From: Chryseobacterium cheonjiense
GTDB taxonomy: Bacteria; Bacteroidota; Bacteroidia; Flavobacteriales; Weeksellaceae
Direction of reading: 5' to 3'
Assembly: GCF_012927265.1 (NCBI RefSeq)
Contig: NZ_JABBGF010000001.1
Location: forward strand, 1,610,502 to 1,674,501
DNA: 64,000 bases
A program made the position numbers and the translations under genes. The notes beneath the pieces are model-generated. The model was not told where the DNA came from and searched no databases. It saw only the letters and a program-made list of their open reading frames with translations. Every line of letters starts with the position of its first letter. Positions within the stretch are counted from its first letter, which is position 1. Shown here piece after piece: positions 38,989 through 47,657 of the stretch.

Positions 38989-41777
38989 TGTTCCAGCTTT
39001 TCTTTAATATATTTTGCTGTATGTGATTTTTTATTTTTGGCAAGATCTTCGGGTGTTCCCGTAAATACGACTTCGCCACCGTGTTTCCCTGCTTCCGGAC
39101 CAATATCAATAATGTAATCCGCACATTTGATAATATCCGGCTGATGCTCAATAACAATCACCGAGTGGCCGAGATCAATCAGCGCCTGCAATGACTTCAG
39201 TAATTTCTGAATATCATGGAAATGCAGGCCGGTGGATGGTTCATCAAAAATAAATAACGTCTTGTCTGTCGTAACGCCTTTTACAAGAAACGAAGCCAGT
39301 TTTACACGCTGAGCTTCTCCGCCTGAAAGAGTAGAAGAGCTTTGTCCCAGCTGCAGATATCCCAATCCAACTTCCTGTAAAGGCTTTAGTTTGGTTACAA
39401 TTTTTTCTTCGCGGTTATCTTTGAAAAATTCCAGTGCATCATCTACCGTCATGTGAAGAATATCTGAAATATTCTTTTCGTCATATCTTACTTCCAGAAT
39501 TTCACTTTTAAAACGGGTTCCTTTACAAACTTCGCATTCCAGCTCTATATCTGCCATGAACTGCATCGATACATTGATGACACCTTCGCCTTTACACTCA
39601 TCACATCTTCCGCCGTCAACGTTAAAAGAAAAATGCTTCGGTTTGTAGCCCATCATTTTGGCCACTTTCTGTTTGGCAAACAGATCTCTGATGTCATCAT
39701 AAGCTTTAAGATAGGTCACCGGATTGGAACGTGAAGATTTCCCGATTGGGTTCTGGTCGATCAGCTCAATATGCTTGATGAGTTTTTTAGGAAAATCAAC
39801 GGAGTCGTAATCTCCTTTTTTACCGCCCATTCCCAGCTGAATCTGGATATCATTGGTAAGAATTTCTTTCATTAAGGTAGACTTTCCACTTCCTGAAACC
39901 CCGGAAATAACCACAAGATTTTCCAGTGGGACATCTACATCAACATTTTTAAGATTATTCTGACGCGCTCCTTTGATTTGAATCCATTCTTTCGCTTTCC
40001 TGCGTTCTTTAGGAATTTCTATTTCCAGTCTTCCTGTAAGATATTTAGATGTTAAAGTATCAGCATCTTTAAGTTCTTTATAATCTCCTGCAAATACTAA
40101 TTCTCCTCCAAGATATCCTGCTTCCGGACCTATATCGATAATATAATCAGCTGCTCTCATTACATCTTCATCATGCTCCACTACGATTACTGTATTTCCG
40201 AGATCACGAAGGTTTTTCAGAACGCCGATCAGGTTTTCCGTATCCCTGGAATGCAGTCCGATGGATGGCTCATCAAGAATATAGATTGACCCAACAAGAG
40301 AACTTCCCAGGCTTGTCGCCAGGTTAATCCTTTGGCTTTCACCACCAGAGAGTGTATTGGAAGTACGGTTGAGGGTTAAATATCCCAATCCCACCTTCAA
40401 TAAAAACTCAATCCTTGTTGTGATTTCATATAACAGTCTTTTGGCAACCTCCTGATCATGCTCAGATAGTTTTAAATCTTTTATCAGTGGAAACAGTTCA
40501 TCTAAAGGCAATTCGATCATCGATTGGATATTATGACCGTCGATCTTCACCCAGCTGGTCTCTTCACGCAGCCTCAGTCCTTCACAGGTAGGACATAATG
40601 TTTTTCCACGGTATCGGGAAAGCATTACCCTGTACTGTATCTTGTATAAATTTTCTTCAAGCATTTTGAAGAAATTATCAATGGATGGGAATGTACTTTT
40701 TCCGTCACCTTTCCAGAGGTATTTTTTCTGCTCTTTGGTAAGCTGATGATACGGTTTATGAATCGGGAAGTCTTTAGCCTTTTTAATAAAGTCTTTTTTC
40801 CATTCGCTCATGCTTTCACCTCGCCATGAAGCTACCGCATCTTCGAAGATGGAAAGCGCTTTATTGGGAACTACAAGATCTTCATCAATTCCGATTACTT
40901 TTCCGTACCCTTCACAGGTGGGGCAGGCTCCGTAAGGATTATTAAAGCTGAAAAAATGAACATTCGGTTCAAGGAATTCTATTTCGTCCAGCTCAAATTT
41001 GTTGGAAAATTCTTTTACTTTTCCGGTGTCGGTATTCTTCAGGTAACAATATCCGCGTCCTTCGTAGAAAGCCATCTGAATAGAATCTGCAAGCCGTTGC
41101 AGGAAGCTTTCATCTTCTTCGTACGAAAACCGGTCAATCACCAGATTGATTTCCATATTCTTTTCGGGAGTGAATCCGAAGCTTTCCAGATCTTCTATTC
41201 CGGCTACATTGCCGTTGATCTCAAGCCTTGTAAATCCGGCAAGCTTGAGAACATTTAGATTTTCCGCAAAATTATCCGCGTCATAATCCAGCGGAGCAGT
41301 TAACAGGAATGATGAATCTTTTTTGGATGCTTTAATAAAATCCACTACATCAGAAACCGAATCTTTTTTAACCTCTTCGCCGGAAACAGGGGAAAATGTT
41401 CTTCCGATTCTTGCAAAAAGCAGTTTCAGATAATCGTAAATTTCCGTTGAAGTTCCTACTGTGGACCGCGGGTTGGAAGAAATTACTTTCTGCTGGATGG
41501 CGATGGAAGGGGCAAGCCCTTTGATATCGTCAACTTTCGGTTTTTCCAGTTTACCTAAAAACTGTCGTGCGTAGGAGCTCAGACTCTCTACATATCTTCT
41601 CTGTCCTTCCGCATAAATGGTATCAAAAGCCAGTGAAGATTTTCCGCTTCCGGAAACTCCTGTAATGACAATCAGCTTATTTTTCGGGATAAGAACATCA
41701 ATGTGTTTCAGATTGTTAAGATGTGCGTTCTTAACGAATATCTGTTTTTTAATATCTATATCTGTTGTTTTAGCCAT
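38985..41777 (-). CDS. uvrA: Excinuclease ABC subunit A
   Basis: DNA damage-recognition ATPase of nucleotide excision repair, 930 residues, working with UvrB and UvrC. Two ABC modules: Walker A GVSGSGKSSLAFDTIYAEG near residue 39 and SGVSGSGKSTLMKEIL near 620; ABC signatures LSGGESQRINLA near 478 and LSGGEAQRVKLA near 830; zinc fingers with CPTCEGYGKV near 285 and the CDECKGEG/CEVCKGTR pair near 735-755. Standard length. A -7 element (TAATTTTG on the minus strand) precedes the start by 18 bases. uvrB is not within the window. Confidence 0.97.
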   Translation of the reverse strand: MAKTTDIDIKKQIFVKNAHLNNLKHIDVLIPKNKLIVITGVSGSGKSSLAFDTIYAEGQRRYVESLSSYARQFLGKLEKPKVDDIKGLAPSIAIQQKVISSNPRSTVGTSTEIYDYLKLLFARIGRTFSPVSGEEVKKDSVSDVVDFIKASKKDSSFLLTAPLDYDADNFAENLNVLKLAGFTRLEINGNVAGIEDLESFGFTPEKNMEINLVIDRFSYEEDESFLQRLADSIQMAFYEGRGYCYLKNTDTGKVKEFSNKFELDEIEFLEPNVHFFSFNNPYGACPTCEGYGKVIGIDEDLVVPNKALSIFEDAVASWRGESMSEWKKDFIKKAKDFPIHKPYHQLTKEQKKYLWKGDGKSTFPSIDNFFKMLEENLYKIQYRVMLSRYRGKTLCPTCEGLRLREETSWVKIDGHNIQSMIELPLDELFPLIKDLKLSEHDQEVAKRLLYEITTRIEFLLKVGLGYLTLNRTSNTLSGGESQRINLATSLGSSLVGSIYILDEPSIGLHSRDTENLIGVLKNLRDLGNTVIVVEHDEDVMRAADYIIDIGPEAGYLGGELVFAGDYKELKDADTLTSKYLTGRLEIEIPKERRKAKEWIQIKGARQNNLKNVDVDVPLENLVVISGVSGSGKSTLMKEILTNDIQIQLGMGGKKGDYDSVDFPKKLIKHIELIDQNPIGKSSRSNPVTYLKAYDDIRDLFAKQKVAKMMGYKPKHFSFNVDGGRCDECKGEGVINVSMQFMADIELECEVCKGTRFKSEILEVRYDEKNISDILHMTVDDALEFFKDNREEKIVTKLKPLQEVGLGYLQLGQSSSTLSGGEAQRVKLASFLVKGVTTDKTLFIFDEPSTGLHFHDIQKLLKSLQALIDLGHSVIVIEHQPDIIKCADYIIDIGPEAGKHGGEVVFTGTPEDLAKNKKSHTAKYIKEKLEQ

Positions 41778-41794
41778 AGTAAAATTAAGACTAA

Positions 41795-41802
41795 CAAAAT
41801 TA
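41795..41802 (-). promoter_or_regulatory. Probable -7 element for uvrA
   Basis: Minus-strand TAATTTTG fits TAnnTTTG, 18 bases before the uvrA start codon. No clear -33 element was found. Confidence 0.4.
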
Positions 41803-41902
41803 CGAAATTCTGACGGATTTCTGACGGTTAATTGAATGCTAATTCCTTACTTACTTTTACATTGTATTTGTATGCATTTAACATAATTTTATTGAGAAAT
41901 TA

Positions 41903-41933
41903 TTGCATACTGTTCTAAAATTATTTAACATTG
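41903..41933 (+). promoter_or_regulatory. Candidate promoter for a tiny transcription unit
   Basis: TTG (41903-41905), a 20-base spacer and TAACATTG (41926-41933). The -7 differs from TAnnTTTG at one position (A for T at base 5). Confidence 0.4.
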
Positions 41934-41954
41934 CAGGATAAAATGTAATTAGAT

Positions 41955-42005
41955 ATGAGAAAGTTCTTAAGAGATCTGATTACACATCTGATGAGAAAAA
42001 GATAA
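41955..42005 (+). CDS. Candidate 16-residue peptide (MRKFLRDLITHLMRKR)
   Basis: A complete ATG-to-TAA frame of 16 codons giving a cationic, amphipathic peptide with alternating Leu/Phe/Ile and Arg/Lys (net charge positive). It lies between a plausible promoter at 41903 and a strong terminator at 42022. The short length allows chance. Function unknown; it could also be an sRNA whose frame is incidental. Confidence 0.3.
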   Translation: MRKFLRDLITHLMRKR

Positions 42006-42021
42006 CAACGATAATTCCCCG

Positions 42022-42056
42022 AAAATGCAGTTTTTTTAAAGCTGCATTTTTTTTAT
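42022..42056 (+). terminator. Terminator of the tiny unit before the TonB receptor
   Basis: AAAATGCAG pairs with CTGCATTTT, with the last arm running into a T-tract. No annotated plus-strand gene ends nearby other than the 16-codon frame. Confidence 0.8.
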
Positions 42057-42067
42057 GACAACTATCA

Positions 42068-42099
42068 TTTGTATGTCTTGACGAACTCCACTACTTTTG
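42068..42099 (+). promoter_or_regulatory. Promoter for the TonB receptor (TTTG-N20-TACTTTTG)
   Basis: TTTG (42068-42071), 20-base spacer, TACTTTTG (42092-42099). An excellent match to the Bacteroidota promoter, 33 bases before the start codon. Confidence 0.7.
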
Positions 42100-42131
42100 G
42101 CGTCACAAATAATTAACTATAATTCTGACAT

Positions 42132-43943
42132 ATGATACGAAGAGCAGGAAGTATTTTTTTTCTCGGAACTTTATTTTTCGCACAGGCACAGGAAAAGTCT
42201 ACTGATATCGAGACTATTGAAATTCAGGGGAAGCTTTTTTCCACACCGTTTAAAAGTGCCAACCAGAATATCACCGTTATCACGAGGGAAGAAATTATCA
42301 ATTCACCTGCAAAAAGTATTGATGAAATCTTGCAGCAGGTCACGGGAATGGATATCAGAAGGAGAGGCGCCAATGGAGTGCAGAGTGATATCGGTTTTCG
42401 GGGAAGCTCTTTTGAGCAGGTACTCTTACTTTTGAACGGAATCCGTATGAATGATTCCCAGACGGGGCATAATTCGATGAACCTTCCTGTGGATCTTGGC
42501 GACGTAGAAAGAATTGAAGTCATAAAAGGTCCGGCAGCCAGGCGTTTCGGGCAAAATGCATATGCCGGGGTTATTAATATCATTACCAAAATAGATCCGG
42601 GCAAAAGGGTAAAAGTAAACGTGGAAGGCGGTGATTATGAAACCTATGAACTGGGGTTCAACGCACAACTTGGAAATGAAAAATTTTCCAATTCTTTGCA
42701 GGCGAATTCTTCCGGATCACAGGGTTATATGTACAATACGGATTATGAAATCAGGAATGTTTTTTATCAAAGCAAGCTGAATATAAAAGACGGAAGCATC
42801 AGACTTCAGGCTGGTTTTTCTGAAAAGAAATTCGGGGCCAACGGATTCTATGCCTCAAAAGCCGCAACGGAACAATATGAAGAAACACAGGCTTCTGTGA
42901 TAAGTCTTGCTCATCAGCAGACGTTTGGAAAATTAAAATTAAATTCAAATGTGTATTGGCGAAGAGGGCAGGATATGTATCTTTTTAACAGGCAAAAGCC
43001 TGAAATCTACCGCAACATGCATATCGGAAATAATGTTGGCGGAGAGGTTAATTCCAGCTATGATTGGGGATTAGGAACAACAGGAATCGGAGTTGAGCTG
43101 AGAAAAGAATTTCTGGCAAGCAATAATCTTGGTGAAAGAAACCGCTTTGTGTCTCAGGTATTTTTCGAGCATCATTTTTCTTTGCTGGACAAAAAACTTA
43201 ATATCAGTCCGGGAATATCATGGGCCAATTATTCTAATGAAGGCAACTTTTTCTATCCGGGACTGGATGTAGGATACAGCTTTAACCAAAACAACAAGGT
43301 GTATGGAAATATTGCAAAAGTTCATCGTATTCCTACTTTCACCGATCTTTATTATACAAGCAAAACCGAGCAGGGAAATCCTGATCTTTTACCTGAAAAT
43401 GCAGTCTATGCAGAAATCGGGTATCAGTTTCAGACCAAAAATATATTAGCCAAAATAAGCGGTTTTGTGAGAGATACGAATGATGCTATTGACTGGACAA
43501 AAATGAAACCGGAAGATCCGGTGTGGTACGCTCAAAATATCGGGCAGACAACCATAAAAGGAATTGAGACAGAATTTAACCACCGCCTGAAGGACTGGCT
43601 GAAATATACTGTCGGATACACTTATCTTGATAACAAGTTAAACAAACCTGCGGATTTTTCGACAAGATATCTTCTGGATAATTTAAAGCATCAGTTTATT
43701 GCCAAACTGGAAACACGCTTCCTGAAAAACTTCACCAATGAAATTGTCTACCGTTATAACGAAAGACTGAATAACGGCAGCTACAATCTTGTCGATGATA
43801 AATTAAGTTTTGTTAAAAAAGATTTTTCGGTGTATGTTCTTGTTAATAATTTAACAAATACTTCATATACAGAAACATTTGGGGTTCCAATGCCACAAAG
43901 GTGGTTTCATTTAGGATTATCTTATAATTTTAATATTAAATAA
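42132..43943 (+). CDS. TonB-dependent receptor (BtuB-like)
   Basis: A 603-residue outer-membrane receptor. A signal peptide (residues 1-18) leads to a plug with ITVITREEIINSPAKSIDEI (TonB-box/plug motif), QSDIGFRGSSFEQVLLLLNG, VERIEVIKGPAARRFG and the barrel terminating in HLGLSYNFNIK. The compact size and the lack of an N-terminal carboxypeptidase-like domain resemble vitamin B12-type receptors, but there is no cobalamin riboswitch upstream and the substrate is open. It has its own good promoter, and a DUF2490 gene follows. Confidence 0.9.
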   Translation: MIRRAGSIFFLGTLFFAQAQEKSTDIETIEIQGKLFSTPFKSANQNITVITREEIINSPAKSIDEILQQVTGMDIRRRGANGVQSDIGFRGSSFEQVLLLLNGIRMNDSQTGHNSMNLPVDLGDVERIEVIKGPAARRFGQNAYAGVINIITKIDPGKRVKVNVEGGDYETYELGFNAQLGNEKFSNSLQANSSGSQGYMYNTDYEIRNVFYQSKLNIKDGSIRLQAGFSEKKFGANGFYASKAATEQYEETQASVISLAHQQTFGKLKLNSNVYWRRGQDMYLFNRQKPEIYRNMHIGNNVGGEVNSSYDWGLGTTGIGVELRKEFLASNNLGERNRFVSQVFFEHHFSLLDKKLNISPGISWANYSNEGNFFYPGLDVGYSFNQNNKVYGNIAKVHRIPTFTDLYYTSKTEQGNPDLLPENAVYAEIGYQFQTKNILAKISGFVRDTNDAIDWTKMKPEDPVWYAQNIGQTTIKGIETEFNHRLKDWLKYTVGYTYLDNKLNKPADFSTRYLLDNLKHQFIAKLETRFLKNFTNEIVYRYNERLNNGSYNLVDDKLSFVKKDFSVYVLVNNLTNTSYTETFGVPMPQRWFHLGLSYNFNIK

Positions 43944-43966
43944 TTGTTAACTATTGATGAATTAAA

Positions 43967-43978
43967 GTTAATATTAAC
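43967..43978. repeat. Palindrome GTTAATATTAAC upstream of the DUF2490 gene
   Basis: A perfect 12-base palindrome, 38 bases before the DUF2490 start codon and 16 bases before its -7 element. Possibly an operator. Confidence 0.35.
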
Positions 43979-43994
43979 AAATTGTTAATTAATT

Positions 43995-44002
43995 TACATT
44001 TG
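43995..44002 (+). promoter_or_regulatory. Probable -7 element (TACATTTG) for the DUF2490 gene
   Basis: TACATTTG lies 14 bases before the start at 44017. No spaced TTG partner was seen. Confidence 0.4.
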
Positions 44003-44016
44003 CAAAAATTTTTCAG

Positions 44017-44739
44017 ATGAAATTCTCATTAGGATTAGGCTTGGGGCTATTTTTAAGTGTAACATTCTTCAAAGCACAGGAACATATTTCCAGCTTCAAT
44101 GCACTGACCGTAACATATAAATTTCATCCGAAATTTTTTCTTTATGCTGAAGGACAGTCGAGAGGAATCCAGGAATATACATATCCGGATTATTATGAGA
44201 TAAAGGGTGGATTGGGCTACAATCTTACCAAAAACCACAAACCTTTTATCGGATTGGGAAGATACGCCACTTATAAGGATAAGAAAATTAATAAAGAGGA
44301 ATTCAGGGTATGGCTTCAGGACGTCATCGATTTTAAAAAAGGGATCGTGAAGTTCGAAAACAGATTACGAGCTGAAAAAAGCTGGTTTTATGAACCGCAG
44401 ACTGATAAAAGCTCGGAGAGAATGCGTTACCGTTACCGTCTGAATGTAAGTGTTCCGCTGAATGCAAAAGAAGTGAAAAAAGGAACTGTTTTTGCCAATG
44501 TATACGATGAAATTTTCCTTGTAAGCCCGATGAAGCCTACTTTTGCCAGGAACAGGGTATATGGCGGTTTCGGCTATCAGATTGACGACTACTTCGGTGT
44601 TCTCGGAGGTTATTTATGGCAGAGGGAATTTGAAGCTTCGGGAAATAAAAATTTCCACTTCGTATACCTGGCTTTAAACATCAATATCGACGGGACGAAG
44701 CATCCTAAAAAGACATATGACTTCCCTGGTGCGGATTAA
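44017..44739 (+). CDS. DUF2490 domain-containing secreted protein
   Basis: A 240-residue protein with a signal peptide (residues 1-20, SVTFFKAQEH) and an outer-membrane-like beta repeat pattern. Segments such as FFLYAEGQSRGIQEY, FENRLRAEKSWFYEP and YFGVLGGYLWQREFE resemble the DUF2490 family, which forms beta-barrel-like envelope proteins of unknown function. It lies downstream of the TonB receptor with a separate -7 element. Confidence 0.75.
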   Translation: MKFSLGLGLGLFLSVTFFKAQEHISSFNALTVTYKFHPKFFLYAEGQSRGIQEYTYPDYYEIKGGLGYNLTKNHKPFIGLGRYATYKDKKINKEEFRVWLQDVIDFKKGIVKFENRLRAEKSWFYEPQTDKSSERMRYRYRLNVSVPLNAKEVKKGTVFANVYDEIFLVSPMKPTFARNRVYGGFGYQIDDYFGVLGGYLWQREFEASGNKNFHFVYLALNINIDGTKHPKKTYDFPGAD

Positions 44740-44869
44740 ACTATTGCTTAATTTTTAGCCTTAAATTAATCTTAAGTTTGCAATGAGAGGCAATGATGTT
44801 AGTTAAAATGAAATTTAATCATCCACATGTAAAAAGCATAGTCGCTAATCAATCATTAATCATTTTTAT

Positions 44870-45316
44870 CTAATATTTTTCAATCAGGTAGTGATAAGCT
44901 TTAAGGTATTTATTAAATCTTTTGATATCTTTTGGGGTCAATTCTCGGTTTACTCTTCTAAGATCCATATTATCTCTTAAATCATTAAGTTTTACAGCAA
45001 CGGCTAATGGTGAACGCTCGGTTCTTCTTACAAAATCATCATACTCTTCATCCGGGTCAAACTTTGTAAGGCAGCTGATCGCAAAAATGATATATTCCGG
45101 AAAGCCTTCACCACGAAGATAATCCAGACTGTATTCCTGTGGATGGTCTTCAACAACATCATGCAGAACGCCCACAATTTTTTCGTCCATGGTTTTTCCG
45201 TATTCCATCACGCGCATGACGTGGGCAATGTAGGGCGCATGATATTTATCTGTCTGACCTTTGTGTGCCTTATCGGCTATTTTTATCGCTTTGTTGAGTA
45301 GTTCTTCTTTTGTCAT
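44870..45316 (-). CDS. HD-domain (MESH1/SpoT-like) phosphohydrolase
   Basis: A 148-residue single-domain HD hydrolase. The metal site matches the SpoT/MESH1 layout: H32 (YIAHVM), H52-D53 (VLHDVVED), E56-D57 and a distal D112 in VKLNDLRDN. The stand-alone MESH1 type hydrolyses the alarmone (p)ppGpp or NADPH 2'-phosphate; which applies here is unknown. The start at 45316 (MTKEELL) fits the family. A minus-strand -7 element at 45334-45341 precedes it. Confidence 0.8.
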   Translation of the reverse strand: MTKEELLNKAIKIADKAHKGQTDKYHAPYIAHVMRVMEYGKTMDEKIVGVLHDVVEDHPQEYSLDYLRGEGFPEYIIFAISCLTKFDPDEEYDDFVRRTERSPLAVAVKLNDLRDNMDLRRVNRELTPKDIKRFNKYLKAYHYLIEKY

Positions 45317-45333
45317 CTTCACTAAGTAGAGTA

Positions 45334-45341
45334 CAAAAATA
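45334..45341 (-). promoter_or_regulatory. Probable -7 element for the HD hydrolase gene
   Basis: Minus-strand TATTTTTG (plus strand CAAAAATA) lies 17 bases before the start codon. No clear -33 partner. Confidence 0.4.
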
Positions 45342-45419
45342 AAAAATGCCACAACATTTGAGACATTTTTTTAATAATAATTTCGTGTAATACGCATGCA
45401 TGCCTAATTTCAAATATAA

Positions 45420-45701
45420 TTATTTATTATCCGGACCTTTTTGAGGTATTATCGAGTTAAGCATCTTATAATCCGTAGTATCTTTTCTCTTGTCTTTAAG
45501 GCTGGAATATACCGATTCATCAGGTTTTGCGGAAGGCATTTTGTATATTTTTCTTTGAGGATCGGCCGGCTTCATTGCTTTATCGCGGAAATAAAACTTC
45601 TTTTGTTTCGTCGTATCAGGAGGTATCAGAAGTTTCTTTTCTTTTTGCTGTCCCGAAGCAGACACTGCAAACAATATAACCGGAATTACTAGTATTTTCA
45701 T
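45420..45701 (-). CDS. Hypothetical secreted protein
   Basis: A 93-residue protein with a signal peptide (MKILVIPVILFAVSASGQ) and a highly basic, Lys- and Pro-rich mature part (PPDTTKQKKFYFRDK) lacking any recognised domain. It is monocistronic. The signal and composition are credible, but function is unknown. Confidence 0.55.
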   Translation of the reverse strand: MKILVIPVILFAVSASGQQKEKKLLIPPDTTKQKKFYFRDKAMKPADPQRKIYKMPSAKPDESVYSSLKDKRKDTTDYKMLNSIIPQKGPDNK

Positions 45702-45803
45702 CAGTAAAAATCTTTAAGATTAAACTATAGGTAGGTATAGTAAAAACAATTTAAACCTTATTTTTATTACATTGTACGGTTCATTTTGATATTTATTTGC
45801 TGC

Positions 45804-45836
45804 AATAAAAAAAGCGTCTCAACATTGAGACGCCTT
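45804..45836 (-). terminator. Terminator of the fad operon (minus strand)
   Basis: GCGTCTCAA (45814-45822) and TTGAGACGC (45825-45833) pair, with an A-tract at 45808-45813 giving a U-run in the minus-strand transcript. Confidence 0.85.
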
Positions 45837-45860
45837 GAAATCAAATTTATATATAAAAGA

Positions 45861-47639
45861 CTAATAAGCTCCTTTTTCAATATAATGGGCAGCAATTTTT
45901 TCTGTTAATGCCACTACATTCGGATGGTTGGTATATTTTGTAAACCTTCTTAATCCGGACAGCATCATTCTTTGCTCATCACCTTCGGCGAAAGAAACGA
46001 TTCCTTCTTTTGCTGCAGTAATGATTTTTTCAACGGCTTTGTAAAGATTCAGCTGAGCCATTGCTGCTTCTACAGAATCCAGTGAGAAATGTTTTTCAGC
46101 TCTCAACACTGTAGATTCTGCCATATAGATCTGGTTAAGAATTTCAGAGGCATTCAGTAACAAATGCTGCTGTTTTTCAATATCCATCATATATTTCTGA
46201 AGAGCGGCTCCTGAAACCATTAAGAATACTTTTTTAAGATTGGCAATGATCGCTTTTTCTTCACTCATAAAAGCAGAGTAGTCAGGAACATCAAACGATG
46301 GGATTCCCATCAGTTCTTTGCTGATTGCCATCGCCGGAGACAGTAAGTCTAATTCCCCTTTCATTGCTCTTTTGATCAACATTCCAACGGCAAGAAGTCT
46401 GTTGATTTCGTTGGTCCCTTCATAAATTCTTCCGATTCTTGCATCTCTCCATGCAGATTCCATTGGAGTATCTTCTGAGAATCCCATTCCTCCATAAATC
46501 TGGATTCCTTCATCCGCTGTATTTTGAGTAAGATCTGAAACAAAAACTTTAAGAATTGATGCTTCTACCGCAAACTCTTCAACACCTTTTAATTCAGCTT
46601 GCTGATGATCCATTCCGCCTGCAACTAATTCTGCAATTTTATCTTCAACATTTTTTGCCAAACGGTAAGATCCTGCTTCACTTACAAAAACTCCGGTGGC
46701 CATTTCTGCAATTTTCTTTCTGATTGCTCCGAAAGTTGAGATAGAAACACCAAATTGTTTTCTTTCATTTGAATATTGAATAGAGTGGTTTAAGATCCTT
46801 CTTTGTCCGTCAAGGTTGGCTGCAGCCAACTTGATTCTGCCGACATTCAATGCATTTAGAGCGATTTTGAAACCGTTATTTCTTTCACCCAGCATATTTT
46901 CAACAGGAACTTTCATATCATTGAAAAAAACCTGACGGGTAGAAGACGAACGGATTCCTAATTTATGCTCTTCCTCACCGAAAGTTAAGCTTTCAGGATT
47001 TTCAAGTTCAGAACGGTTGATTACGAAACCTGTGATGTTTTTATCATCATCTATTTTGGCAAACAAAGTGAATGTATCTGCAAAGCCTGCATTGGAAATC
47101 CACATTTTTTGTCCGTTGATGATGTAATGTTTTCCATCCTCAGATAATTTCGCTCTTGTTTTTCCAGAGTTGGCATCAGAACCGGCATCGGGTTCCGTTA
47201 AACAATAAGCTCCGAATTTCGTTCCAGTAGCCAGATCCGGAAGATATTTCTTTTTTAATTCTTCACTTCCGTAAAGAAGGGTTGGAAGTGTTCCGATTCC
47301 GGTGTGAGCTCCGTAAGCTGTTGCTAATGAGCCATTTCCTCCCGAAACATAATCGCAAGCCAGCATTGTACTGACGAATCCCATTCCAAGACCGCCGTAT
47401 TCTTCAGGAACAGTGATTCCCAGCATTCCCATTTCTCCCAGTTTACGCATTGTTTCTTCCGTTAATGCATAATCTTTTTTCTCAAAACGATCATGATGCG
47501 GAACTACTTCTCTGTCTATAAATTCTTTCGCAGAATCGCGAAGCATTTTCTGTTCTTCATTCAGTTCTTCAAGACTGAAAATTTCGTTTGCAGGAATTTC
47601 TTTAATTAAGAATTCACCACCTTTTACTATATTTCCCAT
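45861..47639 (-). CDS. fadE: Acyl-CoA dehydrogenase
   Basis: A 592-residue FAD-dependent acyl-CoA dehydrogenase for the first step of beta-oxidation. The family motifs include AYCLTEPDAGSDANSGKTRA (near residue 142), WISNAGFADTFTLFA and the IYEGTNEINRLLAVGML active-site region near residue 400 with the flavin-binding segment QIYGGMGFSEDTP. It has the extended C-terminal domain of the roughly 590-residue class seen in B. subtilis FadE. It sits at the promoter-distal end of the marR-fadN-fadA operon; the 558-bp membrane gene lies between it and fadA. Confidence 0.92.
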   Translation of the reverse strand: MGNIVKGGEFLIKEIPANEIFSLEELNEEQKMLRDSAKEFIDREVVPHHDRFEKKDYALTEETMRKLGEMGMLGITVPEEYGGLGMGFVSTMLACDYVSGGNGSLATAYGAHTGIGTLPTLLYGSEELKKKYLPDLATGTKFGAYCLTEPDAGSDANSGKTRAKLSEDGKHYIINGQKMWISNAGFADTFTLFAKIDDDKNITGFVINRSELENPESLTFGEEEHKLGIRSSSTRQVFFNDMKVPVENMLGERNNGFKIALNALNVGRIKLAAANLDGQRRILNHSIQYSNERKQFGVSISTFGAIRKKIAEMATGVFVSEAGSYRLAKNVEDKIAELVAGGMDHQQAELKGVEEFAVEASILKVFVSDLTQNTADEGIQIYGGMGFSEDTPMESAWRDARIGRIYEGTNEINRLLAVGMLIKRAMKGELDLLSPAMAISKELMGIPSFDVPDYSAFMSEEKAIIANLKKVFLMVSGAALQKYMMDIEKQQHLLLNASEILNQIYMAESTVLRAEKHFSLDSVEAAMAQLNLYKAVEKIITAAKEGIVSFAEGDEQRMMLSGLRRFTKYTNHPNVVALTEKIAAHYIEKGAY

Positions 47640-47657
47640 TTAATACTTGATTTTTAT

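Larger units (their letters stand above)
41778..42131. other. Intergenic region between uvrA and the TonB receptor
   Basis: 354 bases between divergent genes. It holds the uvrA -7 element (41795-41802), a candidate tiny transcription unit (promoter 41903-41933, reading frame 41955-42005, terminator 42022-42056) and the TonB receptor promoter (42068-42099). Confidence 0.55.

Noticed and set aside
42020..42132. Cobalamin riboswitch ahead of the BtuB-like receptor
   Set aside because: The leader between the promoter and start codon is only about 30 bases, too short for the roughly 200-base aptamer, and no matching box was seen.
45394..45403. GCATGCATGC as a third MarR operator
   Set aside because: It shares only the central core with the two fad sites, lacks the flanking arms and lies far from the operon, so it is not called as a feature.
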